A DNA stretch of 64,000 nucleotides, taken from the NCBI RefSeq assembly GCF_013003915.1, contig NZ_JABAIV010000001.1, forward strand, positions 1,116,001 to 1,180,000, read 5' to 3'. The first letter of the stretch is position 1, and each line of letters starts with the position of its first letter. Origin of the DNA: Telluria aromaticivorans (GTDB lineage: Bacteria > Pseudomonadota > Gammaproteobacteria > Burkholderiales > Burkholderiaceae_D). The notes under the pieces were generated by a model. It was not told where the DNA came from, did not search any database, and worked only from the letters and a program-made list of their open reading frames with translations. Shown here piece after piece: positions 36,734 to 46,083 of the stretch. A program made the position numbers and the translations under genes.

Positions 36734-37085
36734 CATTTAGACCAAGGGCTGCGGTTTTTGTGCCACTCCCTTGCGCAAACCGCTGCCTGCTCCCTATCCT
36801 TGCCCTTCCCCGCTTTTCCTGCCCTTCCCCCGCTTTTCCCTCTGACGCTGCTGTCGAGCGTCAGACGATTCCTACAGGCGCGTAATGCGTCCTACCTACA
36901 TATTCAGTAGCCGCTGATATCCGTGCCGGACTCGTGTTGGCATACTGAATTCAACGTTTCGACTTGCTTGCGATCCAAGTCCCAGCGTGAGCCAGCCTGC
37001 GGCGAGGTCCGCCTCTACAGCGCCGGTTGGGTCTCCGCCCCGTGGTCGCCGCCTGAAACCCAAGATTTTCTACCTGGAGATGAGC
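36697..37085. other. Intergenic region before the Crp/Fnr gene
   Basis: There is no gene in these 389 bp. It holds a T/C-rich direct repeat (TGCCCTTCCCC... about 36801-36840) and an 8-bp hairpin CTGACGCT/AGCGTCAG (36842-36864). Two TCCTAC motifs 21 bp apart follow (36868-36896), and then the leader of the Crp/Fnr gene. Confidence 0.6.
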
Positions 37086-37937
37086 ATGCAGTCCCAGCCA
37101 ACGTCAGAACAACGCAACGTCAACACGCCTACCCTGCATTCGCCCATGGAAGCTGGCCGCCAGCGCCAGGGCCGTCTCTGGTCCAATCTCAAGGAAGTCT
37201 GCGACCTGCTGCGCATCCCTGCCAGCGTGTCGGTTACCTCGGAAGAACTGCTGTTCCAGCACGTGCAATTCAAGACCGGCCAGCGCGTCCATACCATCGG
37301 CCAGGCCTTCGACACCCTGTACATCGTCAACTCGGGCTTCCTCAAGACCGTGCTCATCGACGAGTTCGGCAACGAGCAGGTGCTCAGCTTCCCGATGAAG
37401 GGCGACATGCTCGGCGTCGACGGCATCCACACCCGCCACTACGCCTCCGAGGCCGTGGCACTGTCGGACTGCGACCTGATCCTGCTGCCATTCAAGAAAC
37501 TCACCGCCCTCGGCCGCGTGCACGCAGAGCTCGAGAACATGATGTACGGCGTCATGAGCCGCGAGCTGGTGCGCGAGCAAACCATGATCGGCATGCTCGG
37601 CGCCCTGTCGGCCGAAGCCCGGGTGGCGCGCTTCCTGGTCTCGCTGGCCGACCGCTTCGCCGCGATGGGCTATTCGAGCAAGCTGTTCAACCTGCGCATG
37701 ACCCGCCACGAGATCGGCAGCTACCTGGGCCTGACCCTGGAGACGGTCAGCCGCACGCTGTCGGCCTTCAACGAAATCGGCCTGATCACCGTCGACCAGC
37801 GCACCATCGGCATCAAGGATGCCGATGCGCTCAAGACCCTGCGCCGCCTGCCGCCATCGCGTTCGCGCACCAAGGGCGCGGCCAAGAAGGCCGAGCTCGA
37901 CCAGGCGGGGGATAGCCAGGTGCTGGCGACTGCTTAA
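37086..37937 (+). CDS. Crp/Fnr-family transcription regulator without Fe-S cysteines
   Basis: A 283-residue regulator. A cNMP-like beta barrel (about 55-165: VQFKTGQRVHTIGQAFDTLYIVNSG) is followed by the dimer helix and a winged helix. The recognition helix reads GLTLETVSRTLSAFNEIG, with the E-x2-SR residues that read TTGAT half-sites in FNR. Only isolated cysteines are present (KEVCDLL, LSDCDLI), so it cannot hold an FNR [4Fe-4S] cluster. It has a basic Lys/Arg-rich C-terminal tail. GGAG lies 6 bp before the ATG at 37086; starts further upstream lack such a site. A strong terminator follows. Confidence 0.88.
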   Translation: MQSQPTSEQRNVNTPTLHSPMEAGRQRQGRLWSNLKEVCDLLRIPASVSVTSEELLFQHVQFKTGQRVHTIGQAFDTLYIVNSGFLKTVLIDEFGNEQVLSFPMKGDMLGVDGIHTRHYASEAVALSDCDLILLPFKKLTALGRVHAELENMMYGVMSRELVREQTMIGMLGALSAEARVARFLVSLADRFAAMGYSSKLFNLRMTRHEIGSYLGLTLETVSRTLSAFNEIGLITVDQRTIGIKDADALKTLRRLPPSRSRTKGAAKKAELDQAGDSQVLATA

Positions 37938-37954
37938 AAACGTCCTGTATAAGA

Positions 37955-37992
37955 AAAGGCCGGCTTCCATCTCGGAACCGGCCTTTGTTTTT
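37955..37992 (+). terminator. Terminator after the Crp/Fnr gene
   Basis: The stem AAAGGCCGG/CCGGCCTTT (37955-37986) with a 14-base loop is followed by TTTGTTTTT on the plus strand, directly before REPIN copy B. Confidence 0.85.
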
Positions 37993-38129
37993 CGTAGGGT
38001 GGGCGGGTCTTCCCGCCCGCGCGTTCAAATATCAATCGCTCAGAGGCGAACAAACTGGCTTCTCTGGCCCCGATTGAACGCGCGGGGTGATCTGGTCCAG
38101 TGGACCAGATCACAAGTCGCCCACCCTAG
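37993..38129. repeat. REPIN-like inverted hairpin pair, copy B
   Basis: This 137-bp element begins CGTAGGGTGGGC and ends GCCCACCCTAG. The left hairpin is GGGCGGG-tctt-CCCGCCC. The right side carries a separate perfect 25-bp palindrome (38088-38112: 12-bp arms, single central G, core GTCCAGTGGAC). Inner borders are GCGCGTTCAA and TTGAACGCGCG. It fills the space between a plus-strand terminator and the convergent glycine-zipper gene. Confidence 0.85.
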
Positions 38130-38132
38130 GTC

Positions 38133-39233
38133 TTACTGGTCCCGCGCCAGCACGCCATTGTTCACGCGCACGCGGTCGCCCTGGCGGAAGCCCGGGTCGT
38201 TCTCGTACTGCAGGGTCTGCGTGCCGCCGTTGGCATAGCGCACCACCACTTCATAGCGCTGGTCCTTGTTCATGTTGCGCTGGATGTTGCGGCCGGCAAG
38301 GCCGCCCGCTACTGCGCCGGCCACCGAAGCAGCCGTACGGCCGCTGCCGCTACCGACCTGGTTGCCGAGCAGGCCGCCGACCACGGCGCCGCCGACGGTG
38401 CCAAGGTAGTTGCCGTTACCCGACACTTCGATCACGTTCACCGCTTCCACGGTGGCGCAGTTGGTGCAGTAACGCGCCACACGCGGCTGGTCTGCGGGAG
38501 CAGCGGCCATCAGCGGGCGGGCCAGCACCGAGGTCGTATAGCGGCCGTTGGCGCGGATGGTGGCGGTCACGCGGCTGCTTGGGGTGACGGCATCGCGGTT
38601 ACGCACCGTGTAGATGGCTTCGTATTCGCCCGGACGCACTTCCGGCAGGAAGAACACGCCGCGGGTTCCGGCGATCGCCACTTCGACGCGCGCGCCGGGG
38701 GTGCCGACCACCCTGAAGCGCAGCTCGTTGCCCGGGCCGAGGTCCGGCGCGCCCTGCACGTCGAAGCGCTGGATCACCAGGTTCGACGCCAGCTGGCCGC
38801 GGCGGTCGCCGCGCTGGACGTTCGAGGCCAGCACCGATTCGCTCAGCAGGCTGGTAGCAACCTGGTTGCCCAGGCGCAGGTTCGCGGTCACGCCGCTACT
38901 GGCCACGATGCGGTCGCGGGTACCGATGGTATAGGTGCCGGTATACTGGCCCGGCTCGACTTCGGTCAGGTTCAGGTTGCGCGTGGCGCCGTCGATGCGC
39001 AGCGTGGCGTTGCCGCCCGGGCTGCCGTACAGGTCGAAATGCAGATCGACGCCCGGCGTCAGGCGGCGGACTTCTTCCACGTTGAAGCCGTTGATGACCG
39101 GGCCGTAGGCGCGGCTGTCGCGGGCATCGCGTTCCTGGTATTGCTGGGCATGGACGGCAGCGCCGCCAAGGGCCACCGGGCCAAAGGCCACGGCGGTGGC
39201 GAAGACGGCTTGTAGCAGGTTACGGAATTTCAT
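38133..39233 (-). CDS. Secreted protein with two beta domains and a glycine zipper
   Basis: A 366-residue exported protein with signal peptide (about 1-29, ...AAVHAQQ). Two similar ~85-residue beta-rich domains follow: GFNVEEVRRLTPGVDLHFDL...VEPGQYTGTYTIGTRDRI and RFDVQGAPDLGPGNELRFRV...VRPGEYEAIYTVRNRDAV. Next comes a glycine-zipper 2TM segment (GTVGGAVVGGLLGNQVGSG, then AASVAGAVAGGLAGRNIQ), as in outer-membrane SlyB/Rick-17kDa proteins, and a small C-terminal beta part. No lipobox is present. It is probably an envelope-associated structural protein; the function is not known. Confidence 0.8.
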   Translation of the reverse strand: MKFRNLLQAVFATAVAFGPVALGGAAVHAQQYQERDARDSRAYGPVINGFNVEEVRRLTPGVDLHFDLYGSPGGNATLRIDGATRNLNLTEVEPGQYTGTYTIGTRDRIVASSGVTANLRLGNQVATSLLSESVLASNVQRGDRRGQLASNLVIQRFDVQGAPDLGPGNELRFRVVGTPGARVEVAIAGTRGVFFLPEVRPGEYEAIYTVRNRDAVTPSSRVTATIRANGRYTTSVLARPLMAAAPADQPRVARYCTNCATVEAVNVIEVSGNGNYLGTVGGAVVGGLLGNQVGSGSGRTAASVAGAVAGGLAGRNIQRNMNKDQRYEVVVRYANGGTQTLQYENDPGFRQGDRVRVNNGVLARDQ

Positions 39234-39329
39234 GGTTTTCCCTCCGGGTATGAATGCGGCACAGGCTGGTGCGTCAGTACGTCTTGTTCTTGATGGAACT
39301 TACGCTTTAGCCCAACAGCAGTCAGTACG

Positions 39330-40010
39330 CTAACGAACGCAGTGAACGGCGTCGCCGGAGGTGACGTAAATGGTATCCCCCGCTTCGGGACGGATCGCAT
39401 GGCCACCCGTGAAGGAACCGAACGAAGGCAGGATCATGCGCTCGCGCCCGACCACGAAGCACGGCAGGCGCAATGCATCGAAGCGGGTTGCCAGCATATA
39501 GACCGGGTGGATGTGGCCTGCCAGCGCATAGCCCGCGGTATCCAGGTCGGGGTGGTGGCAAAAGGCGAAGGGCCCCAGCGCGTGCGGCTCGTCCACCAGT
39601 TCGATCCCGAGCGCCCCGGCCGGATCGCCCGCATGGCGGTCGTGGTTGCCGCGTACGAGGATGAGTTCCAGCTCGCGGCGGCGGTCGCGCCAGGCCAGCA
39701 TCGCCTGCTGGGTGGCGCTGGCGTGGGCCGCGCGCGCATGCAGGAAGTCGCCCAGGAAAACGACCTGGCGCGCCCCGTGCGCATCGACCAGGGCATCCAG
39801 CCCGGCCAGGTTCTCGGTGGTGGTCCCGCGCGGCACCGGCACCCCGAGCGCGCGGAAGGCGGCTGCCTTCCCGAAGTGGATATCGGCGATGACCAGCATT
39901 TTCTCGGCCGGCCAGTACAGCGCTTTCTCGGGCAGCAGCAGCATCGTTTCGCCGCCGATGCGCACCGCCAGGCTGCTGGTGCCCGTGCTGGCGCCTGTGC
40001 TTGTGTTCAT
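39330..40010 (-). CDS. pdeM: Ligase-associated phosphoesterase (PdeM type)
   Basis: A 226-residue calcineurin-like metallophosphoesterase of the family linked to the Lhr-type helicase, ATP-ligase and exonuclease. Metal ligands are visible in [36 protein letters not shown] and LAGHIHPVY, a complete set. By family knowledge it acts on DNA ends or abasic/flap products in this repair module; exact substrates are unsettled. The ATG at 40010 overlaps the helicase stop as ATGA. A much longer in-frame extension upstream is only the helicase gene read in another frame. Confidence 0.88.
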   Translation of the reverse strand: MNTSTGASTGTSSLAVRIGGETMLLLPEKALYWPAEKMLVIADIHFGKAAAFRALGVPVPRGTTTENLAGLDALVDAHGARQVVFLGDFLHARAAHASATQQAMLAWRDRRRELELILVRGNHDRHAGDPAGALGIELVDEPHALGPFAFCHHPDLDTAGYALAGHIHPVYMLATRFDALRLPCFVVGRERMILPSFGSFTGGHAIRPEAGDTIYVTSGDAVHCVR

Positions 40011-42466
40011 ACCGCGGCCGCCTTTTCCAGTTCGCGCACCATGCGCGAGACGCGGTCGGACAGCTTTTCGGTGCTGACTTTTTCGCGGAAGCGCTCGACC
40101 ATCAGCGCGAAGCCGAAGGGCGTGGCGCGCTTCACCTCGCGGTAGGCGACGCGGCGCCCGTGCAACTCGACCAGGGTCTCGCGCAGGCGGGTCAGTTCCA
40201 GCTCCTGCTCCAGCACCTCGCGCTGGGCCTGCGTGAGCAGCAGGTTGCCGGAGTCGTGCTTGCGGAAGACCTCGAAGAACAGGGACGACGACGCCTGCAG
40301 CTGGCGGTTCGACTTCGGCTGGCCCGGATAGCCCTGGAAAATCAGGCCGGCGATGCGCGCCACTTCGCGGAAGCGCTGTTGCGACAACTGGGTCGCGTTC
40401 AGGCTGCCCAGTACGTCCTCGAGCAGGCAGTCGGTCGAAAACAAGTCTACCCCGGCGCCCGCATCCGCCCCGAAAATGCCCGGCCAGTCGACCGGCTCCG
40501 GGCTCATGAGCTCGAAGCCGTAATCGTTGATTGCGATCGAAAAGGTCGAGGGCTGCATGCGCCCGACCCGCCAGGCGAACAGCGAGGCCAGGCCCATGTG
40601 CACCGAGCGCCCCGCGAACGGGTACACGAACAGGTGGTAGCCTTCGCGGCTCTTCATGTGCTCCAGCACCAGGGTCTCGTTGGTGGGCAGCGCGGACCAG
40701 CGGCACTGGATCTCGATCAGCGGGCGGATCGATTCCATCTCGGGACTGTCGTAGATGCCCTGGGAGGCCAGCCGCAGTTCCTCGAGCGCCGCATTCGCCA
40801 GTTCCGACGACATCGGCATCTTGGCCCCGCCCCAGCGCGCGATCGCCCCGCGGCTGCCGGTGGCGCGCTTGACGAAAGCCGTCATCTCGTGCACGCGGAT
40901 GAATTCCAGGATGCGCCCGCCGAACAAAAAATGGTCGCCCTGCTTCATCCGCGAGATGAAGGATTCCTCGACGCTGCCGATGCGGCCCCCGCTCATGTAT
41001 TTCACCGAGATCGACGCATCCGATACGATGGTGCCGATGCCCATGCGGTGGCGCCGCCCGATGGCGCTGTCGGGCACCCGGTAGACGCCCTCTTCGTCCG
41101 GCAGCACGCGGCGGTATTCCGGGTACACCGTCAGGCTCTGGCCGCCGCGCGCAACGAAATCCAGCGCCCACTGCCATTCTTCCTCGTCCAGATTGCGGTA
41201 AGACCAGGCCTGCTTGACTTCCTCGTACAGGTCTTTCGACACGAAGCCGCCGCCCAACGCCACCGTGACCAGATGCTGCACCAGCACGTCGAAGGGTTTG
41301 TTCGGCACATAGCGGCCTTCGATGCGGCGCGCCGCCACTGCCTTCTTGGCGCCGGCCGCCTCCAGCAGTTCCAGGCTATTCGTCGGCACCAGGGTAAGGC
41401 GCGAGATGCGCCCCGGCGCGTGCCCGCTGCGGCCGGCGCGCTGCAGCAGGCGCGCAATGCCCTTGGCGCTGCCGATCTGCAGCACCCGCTCGACCGGCAA
41501 GAAGTCCACCCCCAGGTCCAGGCTGGCGGTGCAGATCACGGCCTTCAGCTCACCCTTCTTGAGCCCCTGCTCTACCCATTCGCGCACCTCGCGATCCAGC
41601 GAGCCGTGGTGCAGCGCGATCACGCCGGCCCAGTCGGGCCGCGCTTCCAGGATGTTCTGGTACCAGATCTCGGACTGGGCCCGGGTATTGGTGAACACCA
41701 GGGTCGCGTTGTAGTGTTCGATCTCGTCGATCACCGGCTGCAGCATCTGCAGGCCCATGTGCCCGCCCCAGGGGAAGCGTGCGACGTTTTCGGGAATCAG
41801 GCAGTCGACCTGGATCTGCTTGCGCATGTCGCCCTCGACCAGTACGCCTTCGTCGCCGCCGAGCAGCACCTGGCGCGCCAGGTCGAGGTTGCCCATGGTG
41901 GCCGAAACGCCCCAGACCAGCAGTTCCGGGCGCCAATGGCGCAGCCGCGCCAGCGCCAGCTGCACCTGCACGCCGCGCTTGCTGCCCATCAGTTCGTGCC
42001 ATTCGTCGATGACGATCATGTCGAGGTGCCTGAACTGCTCGGCGGCGGCTGCATGGCTGAGCATCAGGGACAGGCTTTCGGGCGTGGTGACCAGCGTGGA
42101 CGGCATGCTCCGCGTCTGGCGCGCGCGTTCGCTTGAGCCGGTGTCGCCGGTGCGCGCGCCGATGGTCCAGGTGGGCGCCAGCTCCGCCGCCGACTGTTCC
42201 AGCGCGCGCTGGGTATCGGCCGCGAGCGCGCGCATCGGCGTGATCCACAATACCCGCAGGCCGCTTGCCTTCCTGCCTTTGGCGAGCGAGCCGCGCTGCA
42301 GGGCCGCGAACCAGACGGCGAAAGTCTTGCCGGCGCCGGTGTTCGCGTGCAGCAGGCCGGATTGCCCGGCCAGCGCCGCCTTCCAGACCGCGCGCTGGAA
42401 CGGGAAGACCTTCCAGCCGCGCGCGGCGAACCAGTCCTTGACGACGGTTGGGGTCGGGCCGCTCAT
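40007..42466 (-). CDS. Ligase-associated DEXH-box helicase (Lhr-type)
   Basis: An 819-residue superfamily 2 helicase of the short Lhr group. Walker A ANTGAGKT (41-48), DEWH box [14 protein letters not shown], motif III GVSATMG, and motif [13 protein letters not shown] are present, followed by a winged helix and the Lhr core beta domain. The [10 protein letters not shown] stretch after the DEWH box is typical. It should unwind 3'-tailed duplexes or RNA:DNA hybrids in alkylation or oxidative repair. The start at 42466 ([13 protein letters not shown]) fits the family; starts upstream add unconserved sequence. It is coupled to pdeM. Confidence 0.92.
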   Translation of the reverse strand: MSGPTPTVVKDWFAARGWKVFPFQRAVWKAALAGQSGLLHANTGAGKTFAVWFAALQRGSLAKGRKASGLRVLWITPMRALAADTQRALEQSAAELAPTWTIGARTGDTGSSERARQTRSMPSTLVTTPESLSLMLSHAAAAEQFRHLDMIVIDEWHELMGSKRGVQVQLALARLRHWRPELLVWGVSATMGNLDLARQVLLGGDEGVLVEGDMRKQIQVDCLIPENVARFPWGGHMGLQMLQPVIDEIEHYNATLVFTNTRAQSEIWYQNILEARPDWAGVIALHHGSLDREVREWVEQGLKKGELKAVICTASLDLGVDFLPVERVLQIGSAKGIARLLQRAGRSGHAPGRISRLTLVPTNSLELLEAAGAKKAVAARRIEGRYVPNKPFDVLVQHLVTVALGGGFVSKDLYEEVKQAWSYRNLDEEEWQWALDFVARGGQSLTVYPEYRRVLPDEEGVYRVPDSAIGRRHRMGIGTIVSDASISVKYMSGGRIGSVEESFISRMKQGDHFLFGGRILEFIRVHEMTAFVKRATGSRGAIARWGGAKMPMSSELANAALEELRLASQGIYDSPEMESIRPLIEIQCRWSALPTNETLVLEHMKSREGYHLFVYPFAGRSVHMGLASLFAWRVGRMQPSTFSIAINDYGFELMSPEPVDWPGIFGADAGAGVDLFSTDCLLEDVLGSLNATQLSQQRFREVARIAGLIFQGYPGQPKSNRQLQASSSLFFEVFRKHDSGNLLLTQAQREVLEQELELTRLRETLVELHGRRVAYREVKRATPFGFALMVERFREKVSTEKLSDRVSRMVRELEKAAAV

Positions 42467-42839
42467 GCACCCGCGAGCGCGGCCGGCCGGTACTGCCGTG
42501 CGGTCATGCATCTGGTCCTGCTGCGGAAAAGGTGTCGGTTCATGCCCGGTTCGCTCGAAAATGCCGCGTTTCCGCGGCTGGCTGCGCACCTGTCGTCGCC
42601 CGTGGAGGCGGCGCCGGATGCCGGCCGAGTCTAGCAGATGGCAGCGACGGACGGCGCAGGCGACCGCATGCAGGCAGGCCCCGCAGTCGCATCGGAGTCC
42701 GGCGCATTGCGTCAGGAAAATTAACACACGACATTTCAGAAAAATATAGTCTGATGACCCGGGGTAATGAGAGTAATGTCGTCTCTTTATAATGACAAAC
42801 CCGGCCTGTTTGCTTCGGTCGTGGTTGAGACCCTCGAAA
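42467..42839. other. Divergent intergenic region helicase / small ORF
   Basis: There is no convincing gene in these 373 bp. The half near the helicase is GC-rich. From 42719 to 42795 it becomes AT-rich, and a perfect TATAAT (42788-42793, plus strand) lies 46 bp before the small ORF; no good -35 accompanies it. Confidence 0.5.
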
Positions 42840-43076
42840 ATGACCCAACGCCAAAAGCGAATCGATAACGATACAGCGAACGCAGTCGCGCGCGGTGTCA
42901 ATATCATGGCCGTTCGTGACCGGTCGGTTGCACGTCACTACATGGAGCATCACGATGTCCCGGCGGCAGTCATCGAGCGCGTGCTTGACCGCCCTGCTGC
43001 GCGCCGCATGCCTAGTGCGGATCAACTCAGGTCGGAGGCAATCAGCCCCCTCACGTCTTGCCCTGCCGACGACTAG
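42840..43076 (+). CDS. Small basic protein, conserved-looking, unknown
   Basis: A 78-residue product: [19 protein letters not shown], then [19 protein letters not shown] and [15 protein letters not shown]. The middle reads as two amphipathic helices with a G-V-P-x-x-V-I-x-R-V-L type turn, and codon use is in line with neighbours (high GC at third positions). I recall similar short proteins in Oxalobacteraceae but cannot name a function. No strong ribosome-binding site precedes 42840; an ATG at 42792 in the same frame is an alternative. It ends 67 bp before the GGDEF gene and may share its transcript. Confidence 0.5.
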   Translation: MTQRQKRIDNDTANAVARGVNIMAVRDRSVARHYMEHHDVPAAVIERVLDRPAARRMPSADQLRSEAISPLTSCPADD

Positions 43077-43142
43077 CCTGGCGGCCGGTGGCGGGCTCGC
43101 CTGCAAGCGTCACGTTCCAACGCCAATGGAGGCACAGGAAAC

Positions 43143-44216
43143 ATGAGCCACAAGCTTTTCAGGACGCCCCAGCTCGCCGCACCGGAATTGCGCATGCTGC
43201 TGACACTGTCGCGCGAACTGTTCCAGACAGACGAGGCCGGCAGCTCGCTCAGGCTGGTCGGTCATGCCCTGGCAGACATGACCCATCCCGAATCCGCCCT
43301 GCTGCTCCTGCGTGGCGCACGGCTGGAACTCATCGGCTTTGACAGGCAGGGTAAGGACCATCCCGCCGGTAATGACCATCCGATGTACGTGGCCGGGATG
43401 GCGCAGCTTTCCACCGTCCTGCCCTCGAAGGGGGATAGTGTTACCCGCGACACGCACTGGCGGCAGGTCGGTCCGCGCATGCTCGCCCTTGGGGTTCCAG
43501 TGCATGCCGCGGTGGCCGCCCTCGTCGTCGCATGGGACCGCGACCTCGATGCCACCACGCAGGACAGGTATGGGGCGAGCATGTCGCTGCTGCTGGAACT
43601 GGCCACTGCAGCACTGGGCAAGATCGATGCGCGCCGCGCGCTGGAGCAGCTGGTGGGTGACCAGCGCGAACATATCGCCACGGCATCCCTGGCCCATGCG
43701 GCCGAGCTGGCGCGGCGCGACGAAACAGAAACCGAGATGCACCTGTTGTCGCTCACCGACGTACTGACCGGCCTGTACAACCGGCGCGGTTTCTTCGTGG
43801 AGGCGGAACGGATCTTCAAGGTGTCGCGGCGCAAGCGCACACGCAGCGCCGTGATCTTCGCTGACATCGATGGCCTGAAGCGGGTCAACGACCAGCTCGG
43901 CCACGATGCCGGCGACGCCCTGATCCGCGATGCGGCCTTCGTGCTGCGCCATTCGTTTCGCGAGGCCGATGTGGTGTCGCGCCTTGGCGGGGACGAATTC
44001 GTCGCCTATACCCTGGACGACGAACAGCCGGAGGTGATCCGCGCGCGCGTCTCGGCCAACCTGCAGGCATTCAACCTGATGCAGGAACGGCCCTACACCG
44101 TGTCCATCAGCACTGGGCTGGTGCAGTGCGACCCGCTCGGCCGGGAGACGCTGGGAGACTATGTGCTGCAGGCCGACGAGCAGATGTACCTCAACAAGCG
44201 CAGCCGCCTGCACTGA
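43143..44216 (+). CDS. GGDEF diguanylate cyclase with GAF-like N-terminus
   Basis: A 357-residue cytoplasmic protein. Residues about 20-165 look like a divergent GAF sensor domain (ELFQTDEAGSSLRLVGHAL ... MSLLLELATAALGKID). A short coiled linker leads to a GGDEF domain starting LTDVLTGLYNRRGFF, with an intact active site RLGGDEF (282-286). The inhibitory I-site R-E-A-D sits exactly five residues before it, so it should make c-di-GMP under product inhibition. No membrane helix is present. It is oriented opposite to the repair genes on both sides and followed by REPIN copy C. Confidence 0.9.
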   Translation: MSHKLFRTPQLAAPELRMLLTLSRELFQTDEAGSSLRLVGHALADMTHPESALLLLRGARLELIGFDRQGKDHPAGNDHPMYVAGMAQLSTVLPSKGDSVTRDTHWRQVGPRMLALGVPVHAAVAALVVAWDRDLDATTQDRYGASMSLLLELATAALGKIDARRALEQLVGDQREHIATASLAHAAELARRDETETEMHLLSLTDVLTGLYNRRGFFVEAERIFKVSRRKRTRSAVIFADIDGLKRVNDQLGHDAGDALIRDAAFVLRHSFREADVVSRLGGDEFVAYTLDDEQPEVIRARVSANLQAFNLMQERPYTVSISTGLVQCDPLGRETLGDYVLQADEQMYLNKRSRLH

Positions 44217-44253
44217 GGGGCTCAAGCCCCAATGCCAGTCAATCAGTGAGAAC

Positions 44254-44411
44254 CGTAGGGTGGGCGGCTTGTAACCCGGGCCACTGGCCCCGGTTACCCC
44301 ACGCGGTGATAGTTGCAATATGAGCCGGCGCACGGGCTGCAGCACCGTAGTTTGAACGCGTGGGCAAGGTAGATCAGGGCAATGCCCTGATCTACGAATT
44401 GCCCACCCTAC
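44254..44411. repeat. REPIN-like inverted hairpin pair, copy C
   Basis: This 158-bp element begins CGTAGGGTGGGC and ends GCCCACCCTAC, the largest copy. The left hairpin is a 27-bp palindrome with one mismatch (44271-44297, core GGCCACTGGCC). The right hairpin is a perfect 27-bp palindrome (44369-44395, 13-bp arms, core GGGCAATGCCC). The inner border GTTTGAACGCGTGGGC is conserved on one side; the other reads CCCCACGCGGTGA. It lies in the 232-bp gap between the convergent GGDEF and ligase genes. Confidence 0.85.
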
Positions 44412-44448
44412 TAGTAACCGGCGGCTCTTAGGTGATCGGCATTAGGGC

Positions 44449-46083
44449 TCAAGCCCCGGCCGCGGCCAGCAGGCCTTTCAGGGTATCGAGCGTGTCGGCC
44501 TCGTCGACCGGCTTGTCCTGGCGCCGGCGCAAAATGCGCGGGAAGCGCACCGCGATGCCGGCCTTGTGGCGGGTGGACAGCGCGATGCCTTCGAAGCCGA
44601 GCTCGAACACCATGGTCGGTTTCACCGAGCGCACCGGCCCGAATTTCTCGATCGTGGTCTTGCGCACGGCATTGTCGACCTGCGCGATCTCGGCATCGGT
44701 CAGGCCGGAATAGGCTTTCGCGAAGGGCACCAGCTTGCGCTCCTCGCCTTCGCCGTCCCACACCGCGAATGTATAGTCGGTATATAACGAAGCGCGCCGT
44801 CCGCTGCCGGCTTGCGCGTAGATCAGCACCGCGTCCACCGTATAGGGGTCGACCTTCCACTTCCACCAGGTGCCGACATCCTTCGTGCGGCCCACGCCAT
44901 ACTGGGCGCTGCGTGCCTTGACCATCATGCCCTCGACGCCGCGCTGGCGCGACTCCTCGCGCAAGGTCGCCAGCTCGGCCCAGCTGTCGGCCTTGACGAT
45001 GGGCGAGGGTCGCAGCTGCGGCGACGCCGCGGCCACGACTTCGGTTTCCATCAGGGCGCGCCGTTCATGCTGGGGCAGCGCGCGCAGGTCGACGCCTCCG
45101 AACTCCAGCAGATCGTAGCAGCACAGCACCGCCGGCAGTTCGCCCAGCAGTTTGGCGCTCAAGGTCTTGCGGCCGATGCGCTTCTGCAGGTCGGCAAACG
45201 GCGCCGGGGCGTCGCAGCCGGGCTGCCAGATCAGCACTTCGCCATCCAGCACCGTGCCTTCCGGGATGCGCACGGCCGCCAGTTCGGGAAACCGCTCGGT
45301 AATCAGGTCTTCGCCGCGCGACCACAGGTAGTTCTGGCCACCGCGCCGCACCAGCTGGGCGCGGATGCCGTCGTATTTCCATTCCACCTGCCAGTCGTCG
45401 ACTTCGCCTAAGGCAGCAGGGTCGCCCTGCAACTGGTGGGCCAGGAAGAACGGATAGGGCTGGCCGCCGCGCAGCTTGTGCTCTTCGTCGGATTGCGCCG
45501 CGATCAGCTGCAGGAAGCTGGTGGCCGTGGGACGCACCGAATTGTCGGTCCAGCCCATCAAGCGCTGGGCGATCAGCTTGCTGTCGACGGCGGCAATCGC
45601 CGCCAGTGCGCGCGTGACCAGCAGGCGCGAGACGCCGACCCGGAAGCCGCCGCCGATCAGTTTGACGAACAGGAAGCGTTCCCGCCAGTCGAGTTCATCC
45701 CAGGTAGCGAACAGCGCCTCGCGGATGGTGCCGGGGTCGGCGCCGCGCAGGGGGCCGATGCGTTCTTCCATCCACTGCGCCAGGCCGATGCTGCTCTGCC
45801 GGGTGGGCGGCGGCAGGATGTGGGCGATGGTTTCGGCCATGTCGCCGACGGCATGGTAGGACTCGTCGAACAGCCAGTCGTCCAGCGCCGCGTATTCGAT
45901 CGCGTACTGGCGCAGCAGCTTGGTCGGCACCGCCTGGCGCGGCTTGCCGCCGGCCAGGAAGTAAACGGCCCAGGCCGCGTTTTCGGGGGCGGCGCTGGAA
46001 AAATACTGCTGCAGGGCGTCGAGCTTGCGGGTAGTGGAGGTGGTTTCGTCGAGTTCGGCGTACAGGCGGGCGAATTCACGCAT
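44449..46083 (-). CDS. ATP-dependent DNA ligase (LigC/LigB-like, repair-associated)
   Basis: A 544-residue ligase with three domains. The N-terminal DNA-binding region is about 1-205. The adenylation domain has nucleophile K236 in VEWKYDGIRAQL, and further motifs VLDGEVLIW, CCYDLLEFGG, GVEGMMVK and TWWKWK. The C-terminal OB fold includes VKPTMVFELGFEGI. It seals nicks after repair, alongside the main NAD-dependent LigA encoded elsewhere. The ATG at 46083 overlaps the exonuclease stop by 8 bp, so the pair is coupled. Confidence 0.92.
   Translation of the reverse strand: MREFARLYAELDETTSTTRKLDALQQYFSSAAPENAAWAVYFLAGGKPRQAVPTKLLRQYAIEYAALDDWLFDESYHAVGDMAETIAHILPPPTRQSSIGLAQWMEERIGPLRGADPGTIREALFATWDELDWRERFLFVKLIGGGFRVGVSRLLVTRALAAIAAVDSKLIAQRLMGWTDNSVRPTATSFLQLIAAQSDEEHKLRGGQPYPFFLAHQLQGDPAALGEVDDWQVEWKYDGIRAQLVRRGGQNYLWSRGEDLITERFPELAAVRIPEGTVLDGEVLIWQPGCDAPAPFADLQKRIGRKTLSAKLLGELPAVLCCYDLLEFGGVDLRALPQHERRALMETEVVAAASPQLRPSPIVKADSWAELATLREESRQRGVEGMMVKARSAQYGVGRTKDVGTWWKWKVDPYTVDAVLIYAQAGSGRRASLYTDYTFAVWDGEGEERKLVPFAKAYSGLTDAEIAQVDNAVRKTTIEKFGPVRSVKPTMVFELGFEGIALSTRHKAGIAVRFPRILRRRQDKPVDEADTLDTLKGLLAAAGA

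Noticed and set aside
40010..41177. A 390-residue N-terminal extension of the PdeM-type phosphoesterase
   Set aside because: It runs wholly inside the helicase gene in another frame; the ATG at 40010 overlaps the helicase stop and matches the family start.
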